Assembly: GCA_020746105.1 (NCBI GenBank)
Contig: CM036617.1
Location: 144,068,518-144,132,517, forward strand
Direction of reading: 5' to 3'
DNA from: Trogon surrucura
Taxonomy: Eukaryota > Chordata > Aves > Trogoniformes > Trogonidae
Length of the DNA stretch: 64,000 nt
The notes beneath the pieces are model-generated. The model made no database searches, was not told the DNA's origin, and saw nothing but the letters and a program-made list of their open reading frames with translations. Both the position numbers and the translations under genes were made by a program. Positions 21,331-34,740 of the stretch are shown piece after piece (the first letter of the stretch is position 1; the number at the start of each line of letters is the position of its first letter).

Positions 21331-23516
21331 GTACGTATCTATCTTTTAACTCAAATGCATAGAGATGTTTTGTGTACTTTTGCTTATTCAGAACAAAACA
21401 ACTTCTCAGTATAACTTCTTTTCCTTTTATTTTTAAATGACTTGTTCCAATCTCTCTCTCTCAAAAAAAGAGAAAATCGGGCTAGTAAAGCTTTTGATTC
21501 AGATACAGTTCAGTTTCTTCCCAAACCAAGCTGCTTTTGTTCAGGTGAGTAAAGGTTTGACATTTAATTCAGGGAATGATATGATGAGGAATAGCTCGAA
21601 CAGCAGCTCTTATGAGCGCTTTTCTTTGTACTGTACCCGACATAAGCAGTACATATGCCAAACAGGCAAAAAGATCCGTGTCACAGGATGGAGATTTAGC
21701 TGAACTGTTATTCGGTGGCAGAAAAGCAAAAATACATCTTTGATTTTGGTTCAGTTCTAGATTAGGTTCAATAGACCTGAAAATAATAGCTCAAGTTCAG
21801 TTCTGGTTGAAGTAAGAGTGGATAATTCAGATGATTTTTGATTCAGATTTGGCCCGACTGCAAGGTTTTGGTCTTCAGAACAGGCTTTTTCTTTTTTTGG
21901 TTCTGACCAGCCCTTTTTTCCTAACCTCAGGTGCCAGAACTGAGTTCTAAATCTTTATTTCCTGACCTGTATTGGATGACAGACCTTTTTTGGCAGTGCT
22001 AGGTTCACTGGCAGAGTATATACCTCTAGTTAGGTCATTGCAGCCCTCGTGGCAGAATGCTGTACCTCCTGCACGTATGGGAAGGGACCATTCGGCACAC
22101 ATAGCAGATCAGGACATCATGTGCTTTTCCACCAAGTCCAACTCTATAGCAAAGGCTGCACAGGATCCTGTGTTTTCCCAGTAGCATTTACTTTACAAGC
22201 CTGGATTTTTTTTTAATCAGAATTCTACTTTTTTAGTTCAGTATTAAGCCATTTCCATGGAACAACTGCTGTTGGTGCCGGAGTTCCGCAGTGGGTGTTG
22301 ACAGTTTGTGCTATACTTGTGCTTCCAGAAGAGGTGATCACCAGCACTTGTACTAGTTAGAGAGCTCATTGAGGAAAAGTATAGCACTTCTGTATCTCTA
22401 GAATTTAGGCTTTTTTAGAGGTCGTACACAGAAGACACTGTTTCTGAAAATTTTGCACACGCATGATTTAGAGAAGCAAGCCAAGTGAAATAAACAAGGT
22501 AAACAATAAACCAAGAGACAATTTAGTCTAGTTTTCCTTATCTTTGAAGCTTGTAATAGCAAGTGTTACTAACAACAGGACAATAACTATGTATCTATGA
22601 AATCACTCCTCACTACAGCCTTGATTTCAAAATCTTTAATGAGACCATGGAAAAATTGTAAAGTGTAGTGAGTAGACAATATTTGGATCAATATAGGGCA
22701 GCAATATTTGGGTACATGAAACCAAAATTATTAACTTTATCACTGCTTTGTAAAACATTTATGAATTAAGAATAACATGCTGTCAACATAAATATCTTCA
22801 GTATACAGTAGAAGTCCTTCTAAGACTATGAAGAGAGGTTCAGCCACTCATTATAAACAATGTATTGCCCAGCTCAATTCTGCAAGTTGATATTTTTTAA
22901 CTGTCTATATCAACTCTCTGGCAATAGCTTGATTCATACTTCTTGCATAATGTATATACAGAATGAGGATGTCAGAGAACTTGGAATTTCTCTTCATTCC
23001 CCTTTTCACGTCATGCTCCCTGGGTGCACTATGTCCCTTGCTGCAGCCTGATGCATGTAACTCAAGTGATGTATGACTGAGGGAAATTTGTATGAAATGT
23101 AGTCATCCAGGGAGCTTGGCCCATCAGACAAATGGGGCATCAAACCAACAGTCTTGAAGAACAATGTACATGTTTAAAAAAGTGAGATGTTTAAACAATT
23201 TTAAAATGGGAAAGGAATAATATTTGGGGATCAGTAAAGTGAAATTCTCCAATAGTGGTCAAATTGATCTGAGGTTAAATACTGCATGCTGGTTCCTAAT
23301 GGAAAAACAACTGTTTCCAGCAGCACTTGCATATTTTTTCACTGGGGAATAGTTCAGTTTTGATCTTTTGATTCAAAATGCAGCTTTCACACTCAGATGG
23401 AAAATCACTGCTTAGTTGTGCTTAATGTAAAACACAACCTTAATGTATCCTTTAGATTTATTTTAAGACATTTGTATGCACTGCTTAAAATGCTTATTTT
23501 CTGTTTTCTGCTTCAG
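21331..23516 (+). other. VWF: Intron 29
   Basis: 2.2 kb, with no repeat or gene that I recognise. It ends with CTGCTTCAG. Confidence 0.85.
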
Positions 23517-23660
23517 GCAATACTTCAATTCATGTGTCAGTTCTTCAGTACGCAAGGGAAAATAATCTAGAAATTTCATGGAACGTGCCTCAAGAGACTG
23601 AAAAGCTTGTAGAGATGGTGCACTTAATTCAACAAAGGGAGCAAGGTCCTACCAGACTAG
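23517..23660 (+). CDS. VWF: VWF exon 30: A3 domain
   Basis: Reads S-N-T-S-I-H-V-S-V-L-Q-Y-A, then ISWNVPQETEK and IQQREQGPTRLG (last codon split). SVLQY and the Trp of SWNV (23579-23581, equivalent of human W1745, a collagen-contact residue) are conserved. N-T-S at the start is a sequon that human lacks. Donor GTGAGT, 144 bases. Confidence 0.96.
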
Positions 23661-26584
23661 GTGAGTGATGATATTGATGTTGGTCTTTCAATAAGAGGGG
23701 AAAAAAAACCCCAGAAATGCTAAATATAGCCTGACCCCAATCACTAATTTATGTTAGTACTATTGTAGTAGTATTCTGCAGTAAGACTCTCAGGTTTTTT
23801 TAGTTCGCTCATATCTTTAGTATATGTGCTTTTCCTGGTAAAGGTTCAAATTTTCTGTATTAAAATGTATCTATAGGTTACTTGAATTAGGATTTATCTT
23901 AATGTATTTTGGAAAGGAGAGGACTGGCTTATTTTTAGCCTTGAAATAATTCTCAGGATTTGCATTCATTATCTTTCAAGCAAGCAAAACATAATTAAGA
24001 AGTAAAAACTTTGATCATTAACCTTTCAGCATCATCACTTAGCTGATTAGATGTTTAGCAGCAGACCTGGTTATGCTGCCTTCAGTAGCTGCCCTCACCA
24101 GATGTTTGTGCTCTGTGCTGATCCAGGGTAACTGATCTAGTTGACAAATCACTTAGCAAAACAGTAGTTATGTTCTGAGTGGTGGGGTTTCCTCACCCAA
24201 GTTGTCATGCTGGTCCCACAAGGACTTGGACTGGCACAAGTCTGGGGATGGTGCCAGGGAGCAAGGATCACCCAAGGTGGCAACATCATCTTCTGTTCCA
24301 GACAACTGCATCCTGAAAAACATGTCCACTTCAATTTTCATGTGCTAAAACATAATATAGATTTCCCACTGTCTCTGGAAGTTCAGTACACACACATGCA
24401 CCAGTTGTAGGGTTCAGCAAAAAAAAATGATTCTCCTGCAGCATGTCATCTTTCACCAGATACCCTGAGAATTTTGTTCTTCTGGACTGGAATCACGTTT
24501 GCTCTGGCAGCCATCTAGCATTAGGGTCCTAAAAGAGTTGAGGAGTACACAGATTTTTAGGATCTTTGGCCTACTTCAGACTGTAAAGAGTTATTGGTAC
24601 AGAGAAGTGAGAAATAAAACCTGACTTCCATAGTTCGCAGGAGGATTAGCCATGATTGCTTTCTCAGCCTGGAGAAATAAAAATACCAGATGGCTGATGA
24701 GACTTCTATAGGCTCATTGTGGGATAAATTGTTACATACAAATAGATAAGTTTCATGAAGCTGTCTATGTAATGTGTATGGTAAGCCACACCAAACTACA
24801 GGATAAACAGAGAAAACATGACCTTTGGGAAATGAAATGGGAGAGGCAGCCACATGACATACTCGTTAGTGATTTGTTTATGTCTCATTGGAAAACGCTC
24901 AGAGACCACGATGAGGGATGTGGTATAATGAACCAAAAATGGAATAGAGCAGAAGTAGTTCCTCCCAAATGAAGTAATAAGTCGCTGTGGTCCCGTCCTG
25001 CACCTTGTAATGTGCATGAATTCAGCTGACTGTGTAGGAGACTCAGCATTCATGGGAAACTCACGGCCGTTCATGTAATTTCGTCTGTGCTTGGGCCTCT
25101 GGAAATCCAGAGGCTGCTTGAGAAGGGTAGGTCACTCAATCAGGATGTCACAGTTCCCTAGGTAGCTTTGGAAGTCTTTTCTAGCCTATGGAGGCCTTGA
25201 TCAGGATTTCCCTATCAAAATAAAAAAATAAAAAAGCCTGTACCTCAAATCTTTCCCATGCTTATGCAATAAGATAACACCAGGCAAATTTTGTCTCAAC
25301 CTATTGAGAAGAAGCGCTAGGGATATTCAGACATCATGAAGTTGTGTACAACTCCACATAAGAAATAACTGGAGAAGAAAAGAAAACTGGCTGCAAGAGA
25401 GTCTTCATTCAGCTAAGAGTGGTCTATGCAAGAGAACTGAGAATCACATAAACATGCCTCTGTTCAGTGTTCATGGCTATTTAAGAGAGTCGTAGGAAGC
25501 ACATTGAGCAATCCCTACAGTAAATACTGCTTAACACTTTATAAAAACGTGATTTTGCTTGCTTATACTGCTACTAAAAGTAACTCATTTAGGCTGATGT
25601 TTTCCATACATGCTGCCTGCCTCAGACTTTAGAGGAAGTATGATTTATGTGGCTCAACTGTATTGAAAAGCTTTGTTAGGAAAAGAAATGTGTGTTTCCC
25701 CCTCCCCCTTGAGGAAAAAAATCTTCAGTATTTTCTACTGAAACTTTCTATAATTATTAACATATTTGAGTGGCAGCATTCAGTTTTGCCTGTCGTGATT
25801 GAGAAGACGTAAATGTTTCCCTTCTAAAGCCTTTCTGTGGTTTAGGAAGCGAAGGCCCACCATAGCACTTTTCTTTATTCAGATGTCTGCCTTGCGATTC
25901 ATGCAGAATTTTTAAAATCTCGGCCCCCATCACTCACCCAAGGCCATGGATTTACCAGCAGATGTGCTGATCTAAGGGATCCCATCTGCTGAGAGACAGA
26001 GGTCTTCCTCAATTGCTCACCCAATGCAGTTTCTGTATTCCTGATGTCAGCCCCTTTTTGAAGCCAACTTTGAGTGCTTGCTACTAGTCTCTTCCCTGAG
26101 GTGTTTTAATTCACTGTCTTGGAAAGTTTTTGTTTGTTTGCTTGCTTATTTTTTCAGTTTATTTCCTATAAGGTTAGTGAGTTGGATGTGGTCCAGAACC
26201 AATGGAACCCTCTGGTGGTGAGAGAAATGCAGAATTTGTGACCTGCAGAACCAGGAAAGCAGAGGAGAGGGTCTAGGGCCTCTTGGCCTTATTCTTTCAG
26301 TGGCAGTGAGCTGCTGGATTGACAGATCTCTGCTGCTCATGAAGAGCTCAGCCATTCTTTAATTCATATGTTGATGCCAGAGTATCAATGCTCTGGGAAC
26401 CAGCTGTTTAAAATGTTGATCTGTCTGATCAGTTTGCAATAGCTGATTTACTTTAAAATTAAAATAATCTACTATTTTCAGTTAAAAAATTCCAATTTAA
26501 TGTCAAGTCAAGATCCTAAATTAGGATTCAAAGACCAGCTTCAGGACTATCTTCCTGAAGGATTGTTCCTGATTCGGTAAGTCA

Positions 26585-26821
26585 TAAGAGGTTCCGCTTA
26601 AACTCGAGAAGAAACTTCTTCTCAGTGAGGGTGACGGAGCCCTGGAACAGGCTGCCCAGGGAGGTTGTGGAGTCTCCTTCTCTGGAGACATTCAAGACCT
26701 GCCTGGACACGTTCCTGTGTGACATAGTCTAGGCGTTCCTGCTCTGGCAGGGGGATTGGACTTGATGATCTTTCGAGGTCCCTTCCAATCCCTAACATTC
26801 TGTGATTCTGTGATTCTGTGA
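26585..26821 (+). mobile_element. CR1 LINE 3' end
   Basis: Begins near AAGAGGTTCCGCTTAAACTC and continues with CCTGGAACAGGCTGCCCAGG, GAGGTTGTGGAGTCTCC, GGGGATTGGACTTGATGATC and GGTCCCTTCCAATCCC, ending in three CR1-type ATTCTGTG units. 5'-truncated and non-coding. Close in sequence to the reverse copy at 5493-5655. Confidence 0.93.
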
Positions 26822-27742
26822 GTCCTTCTTTAAGTAGATGCAATCTGGACTACCCACAGTACCAAACAGCGTATGCTTTTTCAAGTCATGAGGAACCATT
26901 TATTTTTCGCTTCTTTCCCAGGCAGCGTTCAGTACTTGTGACCGATTAAGCCCTCTTGAAGTAGTTTTTCTTTTTGGGTGAGATGTTGCAGAAGTGTCAG
27001 TGAAATGACTGAGGCCACACTTGAGGCACTGATTCACAAATTCCCTGCAGGACACTCTGCCTAACTGGAATCTCTTGGCTGTCACAACTGCAGACACTCA
27101 TGGGGGCTTTACATTTTATTCCTTATTTCAGACAAAACTGAAGAATATAATTGCAAAGATTGCTTTTAACGAATTTCTCCTTTCCCCAAGTCACCTGCTG
27201 CACCATTAAGTGACTGTGTGTTGGTTTATTTTCCTCCAGATTAGCTTGGTCTGGGATGAATCTTGATTTTTATTTCTTGGATGTATTTCAAATATTTCTA
27301 GGGCACCTTGTGCTCGCTCAGTTCATTTCATGATGTTCATAATTGCTCCCAATCTAATATTTGTGATACAGATTAGCATTCCTTTTTACACATTTTTTCC
27401 CTCCTTTATCCAAATCATTAATGAAATTATTTAATAAGGGACGCTAGTGTAATTCCTTGTAGACTCCCAGTAAACACCTCCAACCCTATTCAGCAGATTG
27501 TCTTTTGTCCTCAATGCTTGTTTATGTCCATTTAATCAGTTCTCAGTCCTTGCAGAAATCTATGCATGAACTATTCTGGATTATTACTTCAGAATATGAG
27601 TCTGGCTTGAATGTACATCAGGTGATTTAAAAAAAAATCATCTAATTAGCCCTTATTTGAATAGTCTTGTTTAAGTTCAGCAGCAAATATTCATAGTTTT
27701 AGCTGAGAGAAGATGGTGCAGTGATGCCATCCGTTCCACTGT

Positions 27743-27872
27743 TTTCTCTATGCTCTCTTTTCTCTCTCTGCTCTCTCTTTTCTCTCTCTTCTCCTCTCTC
27801 TTTGCTCTTTTCTCTCCTCTCTCTCTGCTCGTCTCTCTCCCCACTCTCCCCTCTCTCCTCTCTCTTTTTTTT
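27743..27872. repeat. CT-rich pyrimidine tract
   Basis: About 130 bases of almost pure C/T on the + strand (irregular CTCTCTCTTTTCTCTCTCTG-like units). Such homopurine-homopyrimidine DNA can adopt triplex-like structure and vary in length. Minus-strand frames here give Glu/Arg-rich artefacts. Confidence 0.88.
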
Positions 27873-30583
27873 CTGCTGATCTCAGCTCTGTTTTTCTTCT
27901 GTATGGGGTGAAGCTGTTTGGCTTTGAGACTTCTATATTTTTTTTAATAAAAAAAAGGTTGTTTTTTAGACATAGTGAGTTGACTGAGGCACCTAGTTGT
28001 GTGGTGGGGTGGGCAGCGGCGCTGACCACAGGGGACTGGGAGCACAGGCCCACCTGGTTCAACTGGAGGAGTGGACCCTTCATTCTGCCAGCAGCTTTGC
28101 CACAGCATGAACACAGCCAAAGCTGTCTGCAATGGTGTTGATATGTCAGAGTAAGCTGGAGAGGAACCGTCAGGCACTGTATGGCTCAGGCCTGGTCATT
28201 TTAAAGCTCATTTAATTATGTCTGAGATGCAGTGCACTCTCTTTCCAGTCTTGATGTAGCTCTGTACTTAGTGATATTTATTTCAATGTAAATATTTTAA
28301 ATTTGCTTTGGTGGTATGAAAATGGCACATTGCTGTTATGTTGCAGTGTAGTAGTAAGAAAATGTCCATGTTCATTGATTTATTACTGGCTAATATTTTT
28401 ATTACGCCCTCTGAGGAGTTTGATGTTTCCCTCCCTGGTGAGATGTAGAAACAGCTGAGAATTGACAGCTTGCAGCTCGGGATGGTGACCTTCTGAATCT
28501 CTCTAGCAGGACAAAAGTGTTTGTTTGATCGTGTCTTCAGACACCTGGCTTTTTTCTCTAGAGCTGGCTTCAAAATCAGGGGAGAAATCCAAAGAGTTTT
28601 TAGTACACTAAAACAAATTTTCCATGCATTGAATTGAATAATTGTTTTTTGGGGACCATGAAATAATCCCTGGTTCTATTACAATGGAACTGGATTTCTT
28701 TATTAAAAATTATAAAAATAATGGATTTTCCATTTTACAGATATGTATGGAAGTTTCTGAAAATTTTCAGAATTAATGGGAGGAAGAAAAATGGAGCTGG
28801 AGCAGCTGTTGACCACACTAGCCACATAAAAGTCAAAGGGTGATTAAAATAATACAAACACAGAAATTCCAAGGACTTTTCACAACTGAGTGAAAAATCA
28901 TTTGTGATTCTTACTGTGCAAGTTTAACATAAAATATTTGAAAGTGAAAACCTGAAATACTTTTCCAGTAATTATTCGTAGGACAAAAGGGAAATGAGTA
29001 AATTTTCTGGCACGGTGACCATCCTGTAGCAATCTCAGGGACTGGAATATAGTTATACTAATTTTCAGCATTTTGTTTTATCCCTTAGTTATTTATAGCT
29101 AACATGCCATTCTACATGTAATATGTACCTCTACAGATTTATAGAGTAACTACTGGACAGCAAAACCAGTTGTAGCAATGATTCAGAGACAGCTGTATAG
29201 GGCATAAGTTAATACCTGGGGGTTAGCTAATTCTTCTGGTCAGGAATAGTAGTTTGTGTTTTCTTTTAGTATGTAAAAATTTAATTCAGAATTATAGTGA
29301 GAATGAAAATCAAACTATAGAAATTAATCTATAGATTTGAAAGAACTAAAGAAAAGAGAAACGTCCTATTTTGTTCTTAAATACTGTTTGTTTTTTTTCC
29401 CCAATCATAACTGGCATTTCCAAAAAGCCTTTTGATTTAGACAAACGTGCACCTTTCCATTTGAAAACTAGTGCTTGGGAGAATATGTGACCCTCTCTAG
29501 GCAGGAGGTCACTCATGGAGGTAACTGTGTGTGGTAGATGGAACCTTATAGGAGAAGAAATTGATGTGGATCCTGCAGTAGGTCTGAGAGGACCTGGCAA
29601 CAGTTCCTAGTAGGTCCCAGATTTTCTCTATAGTTGTGGGCATCTGCATGTAGAGATGACACATGTAGATGAGGCCAAGGATCTGGGAAGGAAATAGGAA
29701 CAATGGGCTAACGGAGAAGAAGAAGCATCTGGATAAGGTGGGAAGGGGATATGAGGCTGTCAGTCAGGGACGAGACAGAGAAAGATGAGGAAAGAGACAA
29801 TATTTGAGAAGGTAACACTGCCTACACACCAGCACTGTGGCGAAAGAAACATTTGGACTATTTCCAGATAGCTATTCTAGGCTACATTTTTCCAAAAGAG
29901 GTAAATTTTTCCTGAAACCCTAATTAAAACCTGTTAGAATATCCAATTGGTGTCGCCACACTATCAGTAGTCAATGTGCTGAGCAAGCTTCCCAGAAGTT
30001 GTCCATTTTTGCAGCTGCTTGAGAGAAGGATCTTTGCTTCTACCAGTCAAAAGCAGCGGGTGACATGATGAAAGAAGAGGCAAAATGAAAAGTGTTCAGG
30101 TGTGCTAAGCTATTCTGGGAGTGTGCTGGTGAATTATCTATGATCTGACTTCCAGTGTTTTACAAATCTGTTTGTTATTTAAAATTGTTCAGTGAATTCC
30201 TCAGGCAAAAATATTTCTGCTCCACAGGTAGTACAGATCACTCAGAGGAACTGGTCTTTCAAGTATTTATTGTTCACCTTTCACTGTTTGCCCTGAATGT
30301 CACATCAGTCACACGGTATCATTTCTACTTCCTGACCTGATATCTTACAAACCCAAAGGAGCTTTTAAGAAAGCTGCGTATTGTGACTCCCAGTATAAAT
30401 ATTTGTGCAAATGCGTAGCTAAATACAGGTACTACCAAAGTGTTCTCTTGCTGAGGTCATGATTTTTAACAAAAATTTGCCTGAATGTTCACAGATGTTG
30501 AATGAAAGGGCAGCAGCTACCCATTTAAGCCAATTTGTGACTTCATAACTAGAGTAGAATCTCTTAATGTGTTTTGTGAGGCT

Positions 30584-30682
30584 TGGTGGGGTTTTTTTTG
30601 TGTGTGTGTTAGGTTATTTGTGTGTTTGTTCGGTTGTTTTTTTTTGTTTTGGTGGGTGTGTGTTTTTGGTTTTTTTTTTAAA
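30584..30682. repeat. G/T-rich low-complexity tract
   Basis: Runs of T alternate with TGTGTGTG and GGTGGG-type blocks; simple sequence only. Confidence 0.8.
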
Positions 30683-31260
30683 TAATATGGATTGCCCAGT
30701 TATAGTATGGGTTAGTCTGTATCTAGGTTTCAGAGAGGTTGCTGGTAGTAGTGGGGCAAGGTATGCTTTGCATGCCGGTAGAAAAAGTTGACCTGATTAG
30801 GGAAGGACTAGATCTGGGGCTGAGCAACTTATATGTGTACAGTTCGGGATGGTATGAAGTTGTAGTTCGGATAGCCACTGGATGTCACTGTTGTTCTGCA
30901 ACTGGGAAATAAATACGTGGTCTCCAATATCTTTTTGTGCAATACGCTGATAATGCTTCCAGGTTAACTACCTGTTGAAGTGAGGAGCATAACTTTGTCC
31001 TCATGGCTGAGGAAAGGTAGTAAAATTCCCATTGCATCAGAGACTGGGGAGCTAAACATGGTCTTTGTGTGTTGGGAGGTATTGATAGTTCCAGTAGGTT
31101 CTTAATATCTGAGATTTTTCATGTAGGAACAATAAAGCAGATATTAAAAGAAGTCCTTTAAGTAATTTTCAGTACTGTATAACCTACGAATACAAAGATT
31201 TAGTTTTATAATCTCCTATGAGTTTTCTATCATGTCTCTCATCTCTTGATTTCTTCTTAG

Positions 31261-31404
31261 GAAAAGCCATTGATTTTGTAGTTCAGAACGCAATGTCGGA
31301 ATCCCACGGAGGGAGACCCGGTGCATCAAAGGTCGCGATTGTCATCGTGTCGGGGCGATCAGAAGACACTGTGGAGGCTGCTGCACTTTCTGCAAGAATG
31401 AACA
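31261..31404 (+). CDS. VWF: VWF exon 31: A3 domain
   Basis: Reads G-K-A-I-D-F-V-V-Q-N, then MSESHGGRPGASKVAIVIVSG and ends A-A-A-L-S-A-R-M-N plus one base (donor GTAAAT). The Ser and His of SESHGG (31296-31298 and 31305-31307) correspond to human S1783 and H1786, residues of the A3 collagen-binding face, so collagen binding is likely kept. GRPGASK is identical to human apart from the first residue. Confidence 0.96.
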
Positions 31405-32331
31405 GTAAATATCATTTCACTGTCGTAATTCTTAAGCGGAGTTGTTGCTTTTTAAGCAATGCCCCAGAACAAAGGATGAAAAGATAAGGCACCCATATGT
31501 TCATCTAAGTTCAGGACTTATTCTGTGTAGGGTTCTGGTAAGAAACAGGCGTGAACAAGATGTGCCTGATGAAGCTGCCTTGGAATTCCTGGTAAATTCA
31601 GGACCAATCTGCAATTTAAGTTATAGGCTTTACAAATTATTTCATTTTCCAAGGATAGATGGGCAAGACAGAAATGTGATCTGATATTATAAATTCAGTA
31701 CTATTGCCGTACAGTGAATCTTGAAATGTTCACTGTAATAATAATAAAGAGAAGTTTTGATCAGATTCTGCACTGACGTATTCAGGAATATGCTATTGCT
31801 ATCAATGTGTTCTGCGTGAAGTTTTCTGGCTGTGTTCCTCAGCTTCCTCAGGTGTTCAGCTGAGGAACATTGACTTCCTTTGTAGGTTGCTTTGGGAGCT
31901 ATTGTATAAAACATGGACTAAATAAGAACTATCGACTATTATTTTTTTAATTAAATGGTTTGAAAATAATCCAGTTGCCATGTAACTGAAGAAAGCAAGC
32001 AATGTATTGTGATTTCTCACATTTGAAAAAAAAGTGAAGATGTCATTAAGTCTGCAGCTGTGTTTTGTTGACCATGCATGATCTTATTGTGCTTGGGACT
32101 AAGAGAGCAAATCTTAGCTAGCGCTGTGAATAGAGCATCACCACTTCTGCCTTTAATTGTCTTTAGCTTGTGTGGAGGGACTGATGCAAGTAATACATGA
32201 AAATTAACGTTGGAAAACAAACTTTCCCTGGTTCTTCTTTTTTTTTAAGAATCAAATGAAAAAATTACAACAGCAAAGACCTTCTTCTCCTGTGCATTGC
32301 CCATTTAAAACCTTCTCTTCTCTTTTCTCAG
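31405..32331 (+). other. VWF: Intron 31
   Basis: 927 bases of AT-rich sequence in which nothing is recognised. Strong pyrimidine tract and TTTTCTCAG acceptor. Confidence 0.85.
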
Positions 32332-32496
32332 GGGTATCACTGTTTCCAGTTGGAGTTGGGACCAGATATGACGAAGAGCAACTAAGGACTTTGACTGGGC
32401 CATCAGCTGCTGACAGAATCATGAGGCTTCAGAATTTTGAAGACTTGTCCACTATGATCACGTTGAATAGTGAATTTATCAAAAAAGTGTGCATGG
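32332..32496 (+). CDS. VWF: VWF exon 32: end of the A3 domain
   Basis: Completes an Arg codon, then reads VSLFPVGVGTRYDEEQLRTL, LQNFEDLSTMITL and FIKKVCM. It matches human VTVFPIGIGDRYDAAQLRIL...LHKLCSG. The Cys near the end equals human C1872, the partner of the Cys in exon 29, so the A3 disulfide loop is complete. 165 bases, phase 1 to phase 1, donor GTGAGT. Confidence 0.96.
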
Positions 32497-34696
32497 GTGA
32501 GTCCAGTATAGTTGCAGCCTCATAACTGGAGCAAAACCCAAAGATCAAAAGGCCAAAACCAGAATGTTTCTTCTTGATTTGAGAAGTGAGCCCAGTGCTC
32601 CTTTCCAAGTGTTTAACCAACAATCATCACAAATGCTAACCTAGACCACCAATATCATGTGTGTTTAAAACAAAGTCTGAGCCCTTTCAGCATGTGGCCA
32701 ACTGCAATTCTAACCAACAGTCTTTAAAAACTCTTTAGGCCTGAACTTTTAAGCTGTCATCTTATTAATAGTCAGGGCTGGTCGTTAACTGAAGGACACC
32801 GGGAAAGCTTAAGCTGGCATGAATGAATAGGGGAGTGGAGTGTGCTTCAGGAATGTTACAAGTTAGTTGTGAGTAAAGGTTTCAAATTATATCTTTTTTT
32901 TTACACAGACCTAAGGACTGTTATGTGTATGTCTACAAAGAATTCATCCAAAGTATAAGCAAAAAAAAGAAGAGAGAATGTTTCTAGGAAAACAATTATT
33001 AGGGGAAAAAAAAAGTAAAATATTTTAAACAAATGTAGTTTATTTGTAGATAGCAATGCCCTTCATCTAAGGAAATTTACTTGAACTCTGGCCAGTATTT
33101 TACTACTTCTGCCTTCTTGGTCTGTGTGTATATATATATTTATTACTCATATTGTTGTTGTTTTTTCTATTATAATAGCATCTATGTGTCCTCTCCACAA
33201 ACCACTCTCATCATGTTAGTTGTTGCAGAGGTTTTTACCAGCATTACTAAGGCTTACTTATGTCTTCATTAAAATAAGTGGACTTTTTTGCAGAGCCAAG
33301 TACCACGAAGAATGAGGAAGTTGCAGAGTGTGCACAGTCCAGCTTAGAGATATCCGATCAGTCTCCACTGGGATAACTTCTGGCATTTTAAAATCTCTCC
33401 AGAGCATCAAACAGCTGCCATTTTCTAGATTTAAACAGCTGCCATTTTCTTTCTTTTCTTTTAAAATAAGCTTTTAAAGATTCATTTCCTTTCCTCACAC
33501 TGTAAAATATGTGATTTTCTTGCCCTAAATTATGCTGATCCAAGATACAGGACAGGGAGGAGGAATTTTAAACTAGAACTGTTTTCTTGTAATCTGTGCT
33601 ATAACCTATTGGTACTAGAAGTGAAAGCTTTGTACTTTTATGAAAGGTTTTCCAACAGCACAAACACTTTAATGATAGATATTTTATATTAGACATCTAA
33701 ATCTGAAAAATTTAGCTCTCCCTTTTTTTTGCTGGTAATAAGGCCTTTGCTATGGGGTGGAAAACAATCTCTTGTGTGTGTGTGTGTATGTGTGTTACTT
33801 TCATTTTTTTTTGTTTTGTTTTATTTAAGTTTCTTACAATCTGTAAAGTATAATTTTCCCCTCCAGACTCATACAGTTGGATTTCTTGTACGGAGGGAGT
33901 TTTACTTTATATGTGGAAGTGTACCAAAAATAATACTATTACAAAGGTTTAGAAGGTTTCCTATATGCTTTCGAAATACATTACTTGTCTTGGAGAAGAC
34001 AGAGCATATAGTGTATATATGATAACATGATATAGTATTATATAAAGAGTTTTCTACTCAGTGTTTTAATTTCCTAGACACGAGCTTATCACATTGTCAT
34101 GCCATAGTACTTACATGAAATTACTTTCCATGTATCTTTAAGCGTGTTATGAGAGCATGTAAACATAGATACTGCAATTCAGTGAGTGACTTGTGATTAT
34201 CTGACTGATTATATTAAAAAAATACCTGCTCATCATAGTAATACCTGAATGTAAGGAAACAGTATTCGTATTGCAGCTGTTTTCATGGTTATGCTAATTG
34301 CTGACAAATCTTATATTTGGATTACTAGCTGTATTTGTCTTTCTGCATTTAATAAGCTTGTGTGTGCATGGGTGTGTAAATTCCCTGTGTAAATACATCT
34401 GGCTAGTTGCCAGATGAATTCTAAATTACAATATTTTGAAGGATTTTGAGACCAAAGTCATTGCAGAAGTCAAGTAATGCTAGCAGTAACAAAGTTTGTG
34501 TGCCCTTTGACTTACTTTTGTACACTTTGGACAAATGCCTTTCCAGGTAAGGACTCCTCACATTCTAACACACAAAATGACAGCAACTTACAGGCTAAGG
34601 CACATTTTTAAGTAAGCAGTCTGCATTTTGGTGAGCACCACTTAAAAGGCTGGATAAGGGAGTGAGATAGCTAAAAGATGTCTGTTTCTTTTTCAG
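32497..34696 (+). other. VWF: Intron 32
   Basis: 2.2 kb. It contains a 24-base-period tandem duplication (33409-33450), short TA and TG runs (33127-33140, 33773-33794) and a strong but unused acceptor at 33293. No gene is recognised. Confidence 0.83.
33409..33450. repeat. Short tandem duplication
   Basis: The 18-base sequence AAACAGCTGCCATTTTCT is present at 33409-33426 and again at 33433-33450, a period of 24 bases. Confidence 0.9.
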
Positions 34697-34740
34697 ACCC
34701 TGTTAGAGAATGTATAGATGAGGATGGAAACAAAAAGAAA
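34697..34740 (+). CDS. VWF: VWF exon 33: start of D4 (D4N), 44-base exon
   Basis: Completes an Asp codon and encodes P-V-R-E-C-I-D-E-D-G-N-K-K-K, ending in phase 0 before donor GTAAGT. Human has the similar FVRICMDEDGNEKR. It is the smallest exon of the set. Phase and the ECIDEDGN motif identify it, with acceptor CTTTTTCAG. Confidence 0.93.

Larger units (their letters stand above)
23661..31260 (+). other. VWF: Intron 30
   Basis: 7.6 kb, the longest intron in the window. It holds a forward CR1 fragment (26585-26821), a long pyrimidine tract (27743-27872) and a G/T-rich tract (30584-30682). Elsewhere, no gene, RNA or repeat is recognised; the open frames there lack any resemblance to known proteins. 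Confidence 0.8.

Noticed and set aside
27748-28083. Minus-strand Glu/Arg-rich 111-codon frame
   Set aside because: It is the translation of a simple CT tract.
33294-33376. Possible alternative terminal exon after A3
   Set aside because: A strong acceptor TTTTTTGCAG joins exon 32 in frame and gives 27 further codons then TAA, but no AATAAA signal was seen soon after, the peptide has no VWF resemblance, and the real exon 33 follows at 34697.
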